64,000 bases of DNA. Source: CAYFLR01 sp964343805 (lineage in GTDB: Bacteria; Bdellovibrionota_B; Oligoflexia; CAYFLR01). The stretch spans positions 72,150-136,149 of the forward strand of contig CAYFLR010000012.1 in NCBI GenBank assembly GCA_964343805.1, in the 5' to 3' direction. Both the position numbers and the translations under genes were made by a program. The notes below the pieces were generated by a model. It did not search any database. It saw nothing but the letters and a program-made list of their open reading frames with translations, and was not told the DNA's origin. Shown here piece by piece: positions 17,487 through 25,997 of the stretch (position 1 is the first letter of the stretch; every line of letters starts with the position of its first letter).

Positions 17487-18844
17487 ATGAGAGCGGTGAC
17501 CTCCCATCTATTTAATTACTTTTCGCAATTTGAAGGTTTTATAAACTTAGAAAACAACTTTCATCATTTTGTAAAAAAGAAAAAAATTGGTTCGGCTTTG
17601 CGCAGAGAGATCCAGGAGATCCTCTACCATCTATTGCGTCATGATAGCTGGTACAACTTTTTAATAGACCAGGCGGCTGAGCATGAAAAAAATCTAAGCA
17701 TTTCACCTCGCTCCAAACTCCATCGTATGTTTAAACTCGCTATATATTGGTCTTCGAAGCAGATCAAAGAGGCTGAAATTTTAGCTTGCTATATGGATTT
17801 AGGTCTTATCACCGCAAAAAGAGAAGGGCGCGTGTTAAAAGAGCTCTTATCTGCTTGTATTGCTTTAGCCTCCACCTGCCAGCAAAGTGCTTTAAGTCAT
17901 TTGAGTGAAAAAGAAAGACTGCTTGTCTCCTCATCTTTACCAGAGGACTTTTATGATTTACTGGCTTCTTCCTACTCTCATGAAGAGATAGAGAACCTAC
18001 TTAATTCTCTCAATCAGAAGGCTTTGGTGAGTGTGAGGTTGAAAAAGAACCCTGAAATCCAAAAGACTGTTTTTAAGGAGTGGCAAAAGAAGAAACTGCT
18101 CTTTGAGAAGGCAAAATACTCAGCCTTAGGCTATTACCATCCTCATAACTTTGATCTTTTTGCTCTCAAATCATATAAAACTGGAGCCTTGGATATCCAA
18201 GATGAGGCGAGTCAAATCGCCTGTCTTTTGATTCATCCTAAACCCGGCGAAAAGATCTTGGAGGCCTGCTGTGGATCAGGGGGAAAAACTCTTTTATTAG
18301 CTGACCTTNNNNNNNNNNACAAGGTGAATTTTGCTCTGTAGAAAAACGCTCAAAATTGAAGGGGGTTTTTAAAGCCCGCATGAAAGCGGCTGGGATCAAG
18401 ATGGCTCAATTTTTTAGTTTAAAAGAGTTTAGTCAAAATCCTCCTCCATCTTTTTTTGATAAAGTGGTGATAGATGCTCCTTGCTCGGGATCTGGCACCT
18501 TAAGGAGGAAGCCCGCGCTCCGGTTGGAAATTGACCATTCCAAAGTGGAACAGTTAGCTGAGCAACAAAAAGAGATTATAAATTACTACAGCCGTTTTGT
18601 GAGAAGAAAGGGCTATCTAATCTATTTAACCTGCAGTCTTTTTCCAGCTGAAAACCAAGAGATTGTTTCTCACTTTTTAAAAGAAAACTCAGATTTTTCA
18701 CCCTATCCATTTGCTGAGCATGATGTCACGGCTAGCTGGTGGAATCATCCTTTACCCCTCAAAAAAGAGCAGTTTATGTTGACTCTCTCACCTCATAGAC
18801 ATGGAACAGATGGCTTTTTTATTGCTCTAATGAAACGAAATTAG
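17487..18844 (+). CDS. RsmB/Sun-like rRNA m5C methyltransferase (copy 1), split by an assembly gap
   Basis: A 10-N gap at 18309-18318 breaks the frame; read across it the product is about 450 residues. The N-terminal ~130 residues are helical and could be a divergent NusB-like domain. The catalytic half shows IQDEASQIA, SAM motif I EACCGSGGKTLLLADL, the motif IV Cys in DAPCSGSGTLRRKP, and the catalytic motif VI Cys in LTCSLFPAENQE. This is the RsmB/NSUN class that makes 5-methylcytosine in RNA. A second, more canonical RsmB lies at 56803-58152, so this copy may have a different RNA target. The apparent stop after the gap is in the wrong frame and is an artefact of unknown gap length. Confidence 0.85.
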
Positions 18845-18929
18845 CTTGCTTTTGTTGCATAAGTCCGTAAAATTATTAGATACAGTCTTGTAAACTTGGA
18901 TCCTCAGAAATTTTAGAATGGAGGGAAGT

Positions 18930-19658
18930 ATGAAGTATTTAGTGGCAGGTCTTGTAATGACTCTCTTTGCCTTAGTTTGGAGTTGTGATGAGGAAGTGAA
19001 GAAAAACAAGGTTTCTGGAAGCTGTTTGGTGGACATTAAAGCGGGAGATAGTGACAGCACTTTCAAAGCTTGTTTTGACTACACCGATGTGGAAGATAAA
19101 GAAAAAGACGCTACTAGAGTGGCTTGTCAGGATATGGATGACCACAAAAAAGCGGCTGGAACATGGAACACCACTAAATGTGTAACCACCGATGCCACAG
19201 CTAAGTGTACCTTCAATCGGGATCAGGGAACTCAAGTTATTTATATTTTTGACACTACCTGGAATGATCAACTGAAACCCAAGCAAAATGGTCTATGCCC
19301 TGCCGGAGCGACTCAAAAAGTATTAAAAGAGGCAAAGAAAGTTGACGCTAGTGTGGTTATTAGTGCTAAGGACCCTCAAGGGAATGAAGTTAAAATGGCC
19401 TGTCATGATTTTATCGGGATCGCAGATGGATTAGTTGATAAATTAGAAGCCCAATATGAAGAATTAATGGCTGGCAGTACTCAGATGTCGGCTGTTTGGG
19501 CTACTTCAGCTTGTGATACTACCGAGGTGACCCATCAATGTACAGGAACTCAAGATGATGATGCTGGCTTTGTCGCCAATGAATATCATTACAATCTGGA
19601 GGAAAGTGATGTGGGTGAAAAGGAAGGAGAATGTGAAGGAGAGTGGAAAAAACTTTAG
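18930..19658 (+). CDS. Cys-rich lipoprotein with internal duplication
   Basis: About 242 residues from the ATG at 18930, chosen because GGAGGGAAGT directly precedes it (an upstream ATG at 18918 lies before this site). Lipobox ALVWSC. The mature part appears to hold two related Cys-containing halves: the first has FKACFDYT and TWNTTKCVTTDATAKCTF, the second KMACHDFI and VWATSACDTTEVTHQCTG. The matched Cys spacing suggests a duplicated disulfide-bonded domain exposed in the periplasm or on the surface. A possible promoter TTGCAT-16-TAGATA lies at 18855-18882. No known family recognised. Confidence 0.75.
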   Translation: MKYLVAGLVMTLFALVWSCDEEVKKNKVSGSCLVDIKAGDSDSTFKACFDYTDVEDKEKDATRVACQDMDDHKKAAGTWNTTKCVTTDATAKCTFNRDQGTQVIYIFDTTWNDQLKPKQNGLCPAGATQKVLKEAKKVDASVVISAKDPQGNEVKMACHDFIGIADGLVDKLEAQYEELMAGSTQMSAVWATSACDTTEVTHQCTGTQDDDAGFVANEYHYNLEESDVGEKEGECEGEWKKL

Positions 19659-19676
19659 ACTCTCTCATATCCCTCT

Positions 19677-20522
19677 ATGCAATTAGTTAACTTCAAACAG
19701 ATCTTGTCACCCTATAAAGTCATTTTTTTTGACTCTTATGGGGTGCTAAGAGATCATCAAGGGGCCTTTCCCCAAATCAGCAAGCTCTTTTCCTATTTAC
19801 ATGATCAAGGTATAAGAAAACTCTTAGTGAGCAATGATGCCTCTCGATCTCCCTCTCTAGCCATCTCAAAACTAAAAGACTCTTTAGGAGATTTAATATC
19901 CGGAGAGAGAATGATCACCTCTGGTTTGGCTATGAGTGAATATTTGCGAAAACATCATCTTGGAAAAAGAGTGGCTTACCTTGGTCCTCAATCTGCCGAA
20001 TATTACTTTGAACAGGCCGGCAACCCTTGTTTTCCCTTGGCTAATGTGGAAGATAATGAATCTATAGATATCTTAGCTTTAACCGATGACAGTGGATATG
20101 ATTGGCGTAAAATGCTGAATCGCATGGTTAATTTGCTTTGCGCAAATCCTGGTATACCTTTCTTTGCTCCCAATCCTGATCTTATTTTTCCTCAAAATAA
20201 TCAGGAAATTGGTTTAGCTTCAGGAGCCTTGGCTCTCATGCTTGATGCAATTATTCCTCAAACCACCCGATTTTTTGGTAAACCCGACTCGCTTATTTTT
20301 GAGTTGGCTTTTCAAAGAGCCAAAATAGAAATTCCTGATTTAGAAAAGCATCAGGTTCTGATGGTTGGAGACACATTAGATACTGATATCTTGGGTGGCA
20401 ATAGGTTTGGTTTCGATACTCTTTTGGTATTATCAGGCAATGCCAAAAAAGCAACCTATCAAGAGCAGATAAAAGAACTCTCGATAAAACCTAACTATGT
20501 TTGTCAAAGTGTTGTGGATTAA
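19677..20522 (+). CDS. HAD-superfamily hydrolase (subfamily IIA-like)
   Basis: 281 residues. HAD motif I is FFDSYGVLRD, with the nucleophile Asp but Tyr where the second Asp usually sits; variants such as D-x-W-G-V are known in the TIGR01459-type HAD-IIA group. Motif II is LLVSNDASRS, motif III the Lys in RFFGKPDSLIF, and motif IV MVGDTLDTDILGG. The cap sits between motifs II and III. Such enzymes are phosphatases of sugar phosphates, nucleotides or similar small molecules; the exact substrate cannot be read. The gene follows the Cys-rich lipoprotein by 18 bases and ends 4 bases into the convergent membrane-protein gene. Confidence 0.87.
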   Translation: MQLVNFKQILSPYKVIFFDSYGVLRDHQGAFPQISKLFSYLHDQGIRKLLVSNDASRSPSLAISKLKDSLGDLISGERMITSGLAMSEYLRKHHLGKRVAYLGPQSAEYYFEQAGNPCFPLANVEDNESIDILALTDDSGYDWRKMLNRMVNLLCANPGIPFFAPNPDLIFPQNNQEIGLASGALALMLDAIIPQTTRFFGKPDSLIFELAFQRAKIEIPDLEKHQVLMVGDTLDTDILGGNRFGFDTLLVLSGNAKKATYQEQIKELSIKPNYVCQSVVD

Positions 20523-22095
20523 GAAGCTGCCTGTAGCTCCTCTTTGGGGTTGGCCTTAAAAGGAACTCTTTCCCAATTAAAGTTTTGATAGTACTTCATC
20601 GGGTTCTCTTGGTAAAGTTCTAGAACCGTCTGCTTAAGCATGAAAAGCGATTGATAAATGGTGTCGTTAGTAAGTTCTTCCCCTTTTTGTTTCCGAATTT
20701 GAATTTGATCCAATTCATATTGAACCACATCCTTTTGATCCTCCGGTATATACTGTAATATATGCTCTTGGGAGGAGTAATAGATGAAAANNNNNNNNNN
20801 ATATCTTTGGAGTACATCTTACTAGCAACTTTTCTAATGACACTCCCATCTGTAAAAGGAAAAAAGATAACGCTGGGATAATGCTCTTGCAGTAACTGAT
20901 GGGCATCATAGTCTCGATGTTGTTCAGCCATCCAATTGGTAATAATTCGCTCTTCTTGGGCATATCCGATTGAGGCAACGTCAGCAAAAAAGGCGGCAGT
21001 TTTTGGTTTTACATTGTTTCTTTTGACCGCTTTGGCCTTCTCCCTTTCAGGGATATCTGAATGATTTTTAACCTTATCAAAGGGGCTATCACTCTCACCA
21101 TGAACCACCCGGTGGTTTAGCTCTATATTGATAAGAGAGGGAATACCTGAGGCAAAAGAGGGTTCCAAGGGGGAATTATATTCATGATGGGTGGGAAGAC
21201 CCATTGCTCTACGGGATTGCTGCTCTTCTATTTTAGTCAGAAATTGCTCCAGTGTTTTTCTATTTTTTTCTAAACTTCCAGTAATGGAATTACTAATTTT
21301 ACATGAGGCATTCTCTAAGAGGCACTTATTGAGTTCTCGATTGGAGGCGAATCCCTCGGTGATAGACTCTCCAATCATTTTAGACCCTTTTTCTAACTGT
21401 CCATCCAATTGTCCCTCAATCACATTTCTAAACTGATCAATATTTCCTTCTACCACATTTCGAAATTGATCAATTTTTCTTTCCACCATTTTCTCAACCA
21501 TTTTTCCATTGGCTCTAGAGATACTGGCAGTGATAAAATACATGCCTAAAATGAGCAGAAGACCGAGAACCATGCCTTCCCAATAATTATCCCGGGTTTT
21601 GGCTTCTACCCTGAGGGATTTAGCATTTGTTTCACTGATAACCGTGTTGTCCACCACTTTTTCATTGAGTAGAGAGGCTACGGTTTCACCTTGGGGAGCT
21701 TTATTTTTAGCTACAGGACCTGTACCGGAACTGCCCCATTTAGCAATTTGCACACGGTCAAAAGGGGCTAGTACACTGCTTTGCTTCACCTGGCTATTAA
21801 TATTGTAAACCATGTATTTAGGAATTGATTTAGAGAGTTTTAAAATCACACTGGCGGATAAAATTTTTACTGGTGTATTAAGGGGAAGGTCCAAGCCGGG
21901 AAACTTCTGGTTGAGAGTGATTGATTGAGGGTAGAGATAAACATTTAACTCATAATCTGCCGGAGATACCTTTAAAGTATTTAGAGTCTGCTCAATACCC
22001 TGCTTGATTTTTGACCGGATGCTGCTGCGATCGCTGTGCAGATCAGCAAAGGGAAAAATAAATAGGGCACATAATATGATAGCAATCCGTTTCAT
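20519..22095 (-). CDS. Membrane protein with signal peptide, coiled coil and weak FliF/FliG resemblance; contains gap
   Basis: Start taken at ATG 22095 (GTGAGG just upstream). A 10-N gap at 20791-20800 breaks the frame; the true C terminus continues as FIYYSSQEHILQYIPEDQKD and ends KEELQAAS. Order: signal peptide; a periplasmic region with ASVILKLSKSIPKYMVYNI and FDRVQIAKW, reminiscent of the ring-building part of FliF; one TM helix (GMVLGLLLILGMYFITASI); a coiled coil with repeated IDQFRNV(V/I)EG; then a cytoplasmic region with LLQEHYPSVIFFPF, reminiscent of the EHPQ segment of FliG. These resemblances are weak and by eye. No neighbouring flagellar gene. Otherwise unrecognised. Confidence 0.7.
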
Positions 22096-22174
22096 AGTCC
22101 TCACTCGGGTCTATTAGTTTACAATTTATTTCCTCGGTTTTTATTTTTGATTCTTTAATTTTTTTCAACTTGAG

Positions 22175-22203
22175 TTGACCCGAGGATTAAAAAAAAATAG
22201 GAT
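22175..22203 (+). promoter_or_regulatory. Candidate promoter for the DUF362 gene
   Basis: TTGACC (22175-22180), 17 bases, TAGGAT (22198-22203). The -35 overlaps the right arm of an inverted repeat GACCCGAG (22177-22184) whose left arm CTCGGGTC is at 22104-22111, next to the start of the divergent gene. This could be an operator shared by both genes. Confidence 0.5.
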
Positions 22204-22242
22204 ATGAGACTACATTTCTAAGCATTGTAAGGAGAGAGCTTG

Positions 22243-23305
22243 ATGTCAGATCTATTCTTGTTTAAATTTTCTCTAGCAGATCCCTTAGAGCATGTTACAG
22301 ACGGTATAAATCGTCTTTTACAGTTTGCCAAGATGGATCAAATAATAGAGCCAGATGATGTGGTGGCAGTTAAAGCGCACTTTGGGGAAAAAGGGAATAC
22401 CACCTATTTAAAAGCCCCTTATATGAAACCCGTTATTGATTTTTTAAAGCAAAAACCATCTAAACCATTTTTGACCGATACCAATGTTCTCTATAAATCC
22501 TCTCGGGATAATGCCGTGGACCATCTTAATTTAGCCTATGAGCATGGCTTTGCAATGGAAAATGTGGGAGCACCCGTAATTATTGCTGATGGAGTGGTGG
22601 GGGCCAATGAATTGGCTATTTCTATAGATGCCCCTCGGAATAAAGAAATTTTTCTAGCCGCGGATATTGTGAAAGCCAATGCAACTGTGGTTCTTACTCA
22701 TGTGACAGGACACTTAGCCACTGGCTTAGGGGCCACCATCAAAAACCTTGGGATGGGAATGGCGAGTCGTAAAGGGAAATTGGTGCAGCACTCGGTTTCT
22801 CAGCCTTATATTAAAGAAGGTGAGTGTCATGCTTGTGGGGTTTGTAGAACCTGGTGCCCCGCTGAAGCAATTACCATGGATGAAAACTCCGCCTCAATTA
22901 TGGAGGACAAGTGTATTGGTTGTGGGGAGTGTCTTGCGGTTTGTCGTAAAAATGCTGTCAAATTTCGTTGGGACAGCACCACTTCTGATCTCCAACAGCA
23001 AATCGCCGAGCATGCTTTAGGTATAACAACNNNNNNNNNNTGGATATTTGACCTATCTAATCGGTATGACAGCTGATTGTGATTGTCTTGCCCAACCTGC
23101 TAAATATGTAGTTCCAGATATAGGGGTAATAGCTGGATATGATCCAGTGGCTATTGATCAAGCAGTGCTTGATTTAACCAAGGGAGAGGGGCAAGAGAAT
23201 ATTGCCGATCTATCCTATCCAGCCATTCCTGCAGAAGAGCAATTAGCCTATGGTGAGAAAATTGGATTGGGTTCCAGGTCTTATAATATTCAAACACTAA
23301 AGTAA
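22243..23305 (+). CDS. DUF362-domain protein with two [4Fe-4S] motifs, split by an assembly gap
   Basis: About 354 residues when read across the 10-N gap at 23031-23040. The N-terminal two thirds are the DUF362 domain (VAVKAHFGEKGNTTYLKAP, FLTDTNVLY, HVTGHLATGLGATIKNLGMG). A bacterial-type ferredoxin module follows: CHACGVCRTWCP and CIGCGECLAVCRKNAV, the Cys pattern for two 4Fe-4S clusters. After the gap the DUF362 domain finishes with DIGVIAGYDPVAIDQAVLDL. The family is redox-related but its reaction is not established. The start is ATG 22243 with AAGGAGAG 8 bases upstream, not the TTG before it. Pyruvate kinase follows 21 bases later. Confidence 0.88.
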
Positions 23306-23326
23306 TTTATAAAGGTAGATGGACTT

Positions 23327-24754
23327 ATGAATCAAAGAAGAGCAAAAATAATAGGTACTGTGGGTCCTGCTACCCGGGATAAAGAGGCCTTAGAAGGGCT
23401 TTTAAGGGCGGGAGTGGATGTCATTCGCCTGAATATGAGTCATGGCTCCAAAGAAGACCATAAGCAAGCTGTTACTTTCATTAGGGAGGTATCTAAGCAG
23501 GTTAAAAAAGAGGTGGCCATATTAATGGATCTACAAGGTCCCAAAATCCGAGTTGATAACTTAGATGAGCCTCTCCAATTAAAGGCAGGAGAAAAATGGT
23601 ATTTGGGAGCCACCAGCAAAAAAAGCGATTTCCCCAAGGGAAGCTCAGCCTTTATTCCTACCGTCTATGAGGACTTAGTTAAAGACTGTGTGGTAGGGTC
23701 AAAAATTCTCTTTGACGATGGTCTTTTGGAAGCAAAAGTTACCTCCAAACAACTAGATGTATTAGAAATTGAGATATTAGAAGGGGGTGTCCTAAAATCT
23801 AACAAGGGCATAAATTTACCAGATGTGGCAGTTTCAGCTCCGAGTTTAACTGCTAAAGATAAAGAGCATCTCCATTTTGGAGTAGAAAACCAGGTGGATT
23901 ACATTGCCCTTTCTTTTGTCCGCTCTGCGGATGATATTAAAGCTGTCCAATCCCTACTTCATGAATATAATTATAAAATTCCGGTGGTTGCCAAAATAGA
24001 AAGACCTGAAGCGGTGGAACAGATTGAATCTATTGTAGCCGTCGCTGATGTCATCATGATTGCAAGGGGAGACATGGGAGTCGAACTAGGCAATCATTTG
24101 GTCCCCTCCATTCAAAAGAGAATTATTGAACTTTGTAATAGTAAAGGGGTACCTGTTATAACTGCCACCCAAATGCTGGAATCTATGATTCATAATGCTG
24201 AACCCACCCGGGCTGAGGCATCCGATGTAGCCAATGCGGTTTGGGATGGGTCTGATGCCTTAATGCTGAGCGGCGAGACTGCAGTGGGATCTTATCCACT
24301 TAAAGCCGTTAAAATGATGGATAGTATCATAAAAGAAGCGGAACTCACGCCTAAAGAGCGGCCGTTGCTTCGTGATCTGGTACTGCCAGATATTCATACC
24401 TCCACCATGATGGCGGCCTCTTTATTGGCAGAAAAGGTGGGTGCTCGCTACATCTTTTCTTTATCAGAAGGAGGCAACTCCTTAAGAAAATTGGCCCGCT
24501 TCCGTCCAAGAACCGGGGTGATTGGGGTCTCTTCATCCCTGGCCACTATCCGAAAAATGTCGCTTTATTGGGGGGTTTCCTCTTATTTATTACTTGAGTT
24601 TAGTAAAGATGACGAAAAAATAGAATCTCATCTAATTAATGTACTAAAAGCTCCATTTAATCTTCATTCGGGAGATAAGATTGTTGTCTCTAAAGGGGAG
24701 GGGCGTTTCTTTGATGGGGGTACCTCAAACTCTCTCCGCGTCACCATCATCTGA
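23327..24754 (+). CDS. pyk: Pyruvate kinase
   Basis: 475 residues, normal for the bacterial enzyme that converts phosphoenolpyruvate and ADP to pyruvate and ATP in glycolysis. Landmarks: AKIIGTVGPATRDKEAL at the N terminus, RLNMSHGS, ILMDLQGPKIR, the active-site Lys in VVAKIERPEAVEQI, the metal-binding MIARGDMGVELG, and TATQMLESMIHNAEPTRAE. A C-terminal domain with a plausible effector loop (HSGDKIVVSKGEGRFFDGG) closes the protein. The stop codon (24752-24754) lies inside the left arm of the palindromic repeat that follows. Cytoplasmic. Confidence 0.97.
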   Translation: MNQRRAKIIGTVGPATRDKEALEGLLRAGVDVIRLNMSHGSKEDHKQAVTFIREVSKQVKKEVAILMDLQGPKIRVDNLDEPLQLKAGEKWYLGATSKKSDFPKGSSAFIPTVYEDLVKDCVVGSKILFDDGLLEAKVTSKQLDVLEIEILEGGVLKSNKGINLPDVAVSAPSLTAKDKEHLHFGVENQVDYIALSFVRSADDIKAVQSLLHEYNYKIPVVAKIERPEAVEQIESIVAVADVIMIARGDMGVELGNHLVPSIQKRIIELCNSKGVPVITATQMLESMIHNAEPTRAEASDVANAVWDGSDALMLSGETAVGSYPLKAVKMMDSIIKEAELTPKERPLLRDLVLPDIHTSTMMAASLLAEKVGARYIFSLSEGGNSLRKLARFRPRTGVIGVSSSLATIRKMSLYWGVSSYLLLEFSKDDEKIESHLINVLKAPFNLHSGDKIVVSKGEGRFFDGGTSNSLRVTII

Positions 24755-24889
24755 TTGGCGTCCTAAAATGGACATCCGCTGCTTTGGCTTCGAAATTTAC
24801 TCTTGATCCGTACTATTGTATGTACTGTCTCAATCCTAAATTTCTCGCCGCCTTGCGGAAGGCCATTTTCGTTAGCCAATCATACTTAT
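24752..24889 (-). repeat. Palindromic intergenic repeat, family A, copy 3
   Basis: Arms of about 28 bases at 24752-24779 and 24854-24882 are nearly perfect reverse complements (TGATTGGC ... GGACATCCGC against GCGGAAGGCC ... GCCAATCA). On the minus strand the interior matches copies at 30554 and 30677: GCAAGGCGGCGAGAAA, GACAGTACA, AGTACGGAT and CGAAGCCAA occur in the same order. The left arm contains the pyk stop codon. A short remnant (ACGTACTGTCC) follows at 24893-24903. Confidence 0.8.
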
Positions 24890-24910
24890 TTACGTACTGT
24901 CCCCTATCCA

Positions 24911-25076
24911 ACTTTTATTGTGCGCGAAAAAATGGTGTTTTTTAGTCGCTAATGCCTAGGAATTGGGTTTGTCATTTAATTTCAGTATATTACCTTGTGA
25001 AATGAGTAAACCTACAATGATATTAAGACGGTGTAATAATTTACCTCCAATTTTCCGCGCACAAAAAAGAGTTTAC
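24911..25076. repeat. Second palindromic element, possibly MITE-like
   Basis: Outer arms ACTTTTATTGTGCGCGAAAA (24911-24930) and, as reverse complement, the segment around TTTTCCGCGCACAA (25051-25064) and its flank pair with few mismatches. Nearer the centre GTTTGTCATTT pairs with AAATGAGTAAAC. The whole is one long imperfect hairpin without coding capacity. It is unrelated in sequence to family A. Together these two elements and a promoter account for the gene-free stretch 24755-25186. Confidence 0.55.
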
Positions 25077-25124
25077 TTTTATTACTAATTTGGGTGGTAA
25101 AATAACAAATGTAAAATTGTTAAC

Positions 25125-25153
25125 TTGCAAAATAAAATTACATAGAATATAAA
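25125..25153 (+). promoter_or_regulatory. Candidate promoter for the secreted protein at 25187
   Basis: TTGCAA (25125-25130), 17 bases, TATAAA (25148-25153), in AT-rich DNA 34 bases before the start codon. AAGGGAGGTTAGA supplies the ribosome binding site between promoter and ATG. Confidence 0.6.
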
Positions 25154-25186
25154 GGCAAAGTTGAAGGGAGAATAAGGGAGGTTAGA

Positions 25187-25894
25187 ATGATTATATTTAA
25201 CAATACTATCAAAAGGTTGATTTACAGGCTATCATTTCCAGTGATCTTAGCACTATTATTCGCTGGCGGTTTAAATGCCCGTCCCCTGCCAAAAGAGGGA
25301 GATTGGATCAAATTTAAGGTATTAAAAAAATTCCCTATTAAGGGCGGAACCGTTTGGGTTCGCTTTTTAAAAATTGAGAAACCAGCCTCTTTAAAACCTG
25401 TGAAGTCCGGTTTTGAGGTAGATATAAATGAAGGTAATCCTGAGCCAAAAGAAGTTCTTATTAACGAATATCGAGCCACTTACGAGATTAAATATCAATT
25501 TAGACTCTGGTTTGCTGACGATAAGATTGGAAAAGTGGTAAAAATTGTTCCAGTTCGCTTCTTTACAGAAGATTTTCATTTAGATATTAGAGATAGAGGG
25601 GCTTATATCTATGAAGAGTTTGCCAGAGTCAAATATGAGAAGTCTCTCTCTCTGACCCATCCTATTACTCGTAAACAAGTTCCTGTTCATCGTATTTATA
25701 TGGAAACGATAGGAGAGGGAATGGTAACTAGCGCTGAATCCGCTCTTCCTTATCCTATGGACGTTAGATATTACTTTGATGCTGGGACAGTGGATCCAGG
25801 ATGGATCAAGGCCAGTATTGTGGTACGAGAAGTTCCGATTTTAGGAACGATCAGCATTCCTCTCAAGCTTATTGACTTTGGTAGTAAACAATAA
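25187..25894 (+). CDS. Hypothetical secreted protein
   Basis: 235 residues. An N-terminal signal sequence (LIYRLSFPVILALLFAGG, cleavage near LNA) indicates export; no lipobox Cys. The mature protein is predicted to be beta-rich: alternating polar and hydrophobic residues as in TVWVRFLKIEKP, FRLWFADDKIGKVVKIVPV, VDPGWIKASIVVREVPI. There is no Cys. The start is supported by GGGAGGTTAGA just upstream. It is flanked by the repeat-rich gap after pyk and by hisS, each probably with its own promoter, so it looks like a single-gene transcript. No family recognised. Confidence 0.75.
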   Translation: MIIFNNTIKRLIYRLSFPVILALLFAGGLNARPLPKEGDWIKFKVLKKFPIKGGTVWVRFLKIEKPASLKPVKSGFEVDINEGNPEPKEVLINEYRATYEIKYQFRLWFADDKIGKVVKIVPVRFFTEDFHLDIRDRGAYIYEEFARVKYEKSLSLTHPITRKQVPVHRIYMETIGEGMVTSAESALPYPMDVRYYFDAGTVDPGWIKASIVVREVPILGTISIPLKLIDFGSKQ

Positions 25895-25900
25895 TTCTGC

Positions 25901-25929
25901 TTGCACCTTGCCTAATCCATTGATATCTT
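25901..25929 (+). promoter_or_regulatory. Candidate promoter for hisS
   Basis: TTGCAC (25901-25906), 17 bases, TATCTT (25924-25929). It begins right after the upstream gene's stop and would give a leader of about 60 bases carrying the hairpin at 25958-25976. Confidence 0.5.
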
Positions 25930-25957
25930 CATGGGGTTTTACTGGTTTTTGTCTACA

Positions 25958-25976
25958 CTGAATCCCCAGGATTCAG
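25958..25976 (+). promoter_or_regulatory. Hairpin in the hisS leader
   Basis: CTGAATCC, loop CCA, GGATTCAG: a perfect 8-bp stem with a 3-base loop, ending 21 bases before the hisS ATG and just before its ribosome binding site AAGGACT. No T tract follows, so it is not a simple terminator. It could be a translational or mRNA-stability element; function is inference. Confidence 0.45.
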
Positions 25977-25997
25977 GTTCAATCTAAGGACTCCATC

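Noticed and set aside
18309..18341. Apparent stop codon inside RsmB copy 1
   Set aside because: It follows directly on a 10-N placeholder of unknown true length; the correct frame resumes as GEFCSVEKRSK and carries all downstream methyltransferase motifs.
23031..23076. Apparent early stop in the DUF362 gene
   Set aside because: Also caused by the 10-N placeholder; the DUF362 C-terminal segment continues in another frame directly after the gap.
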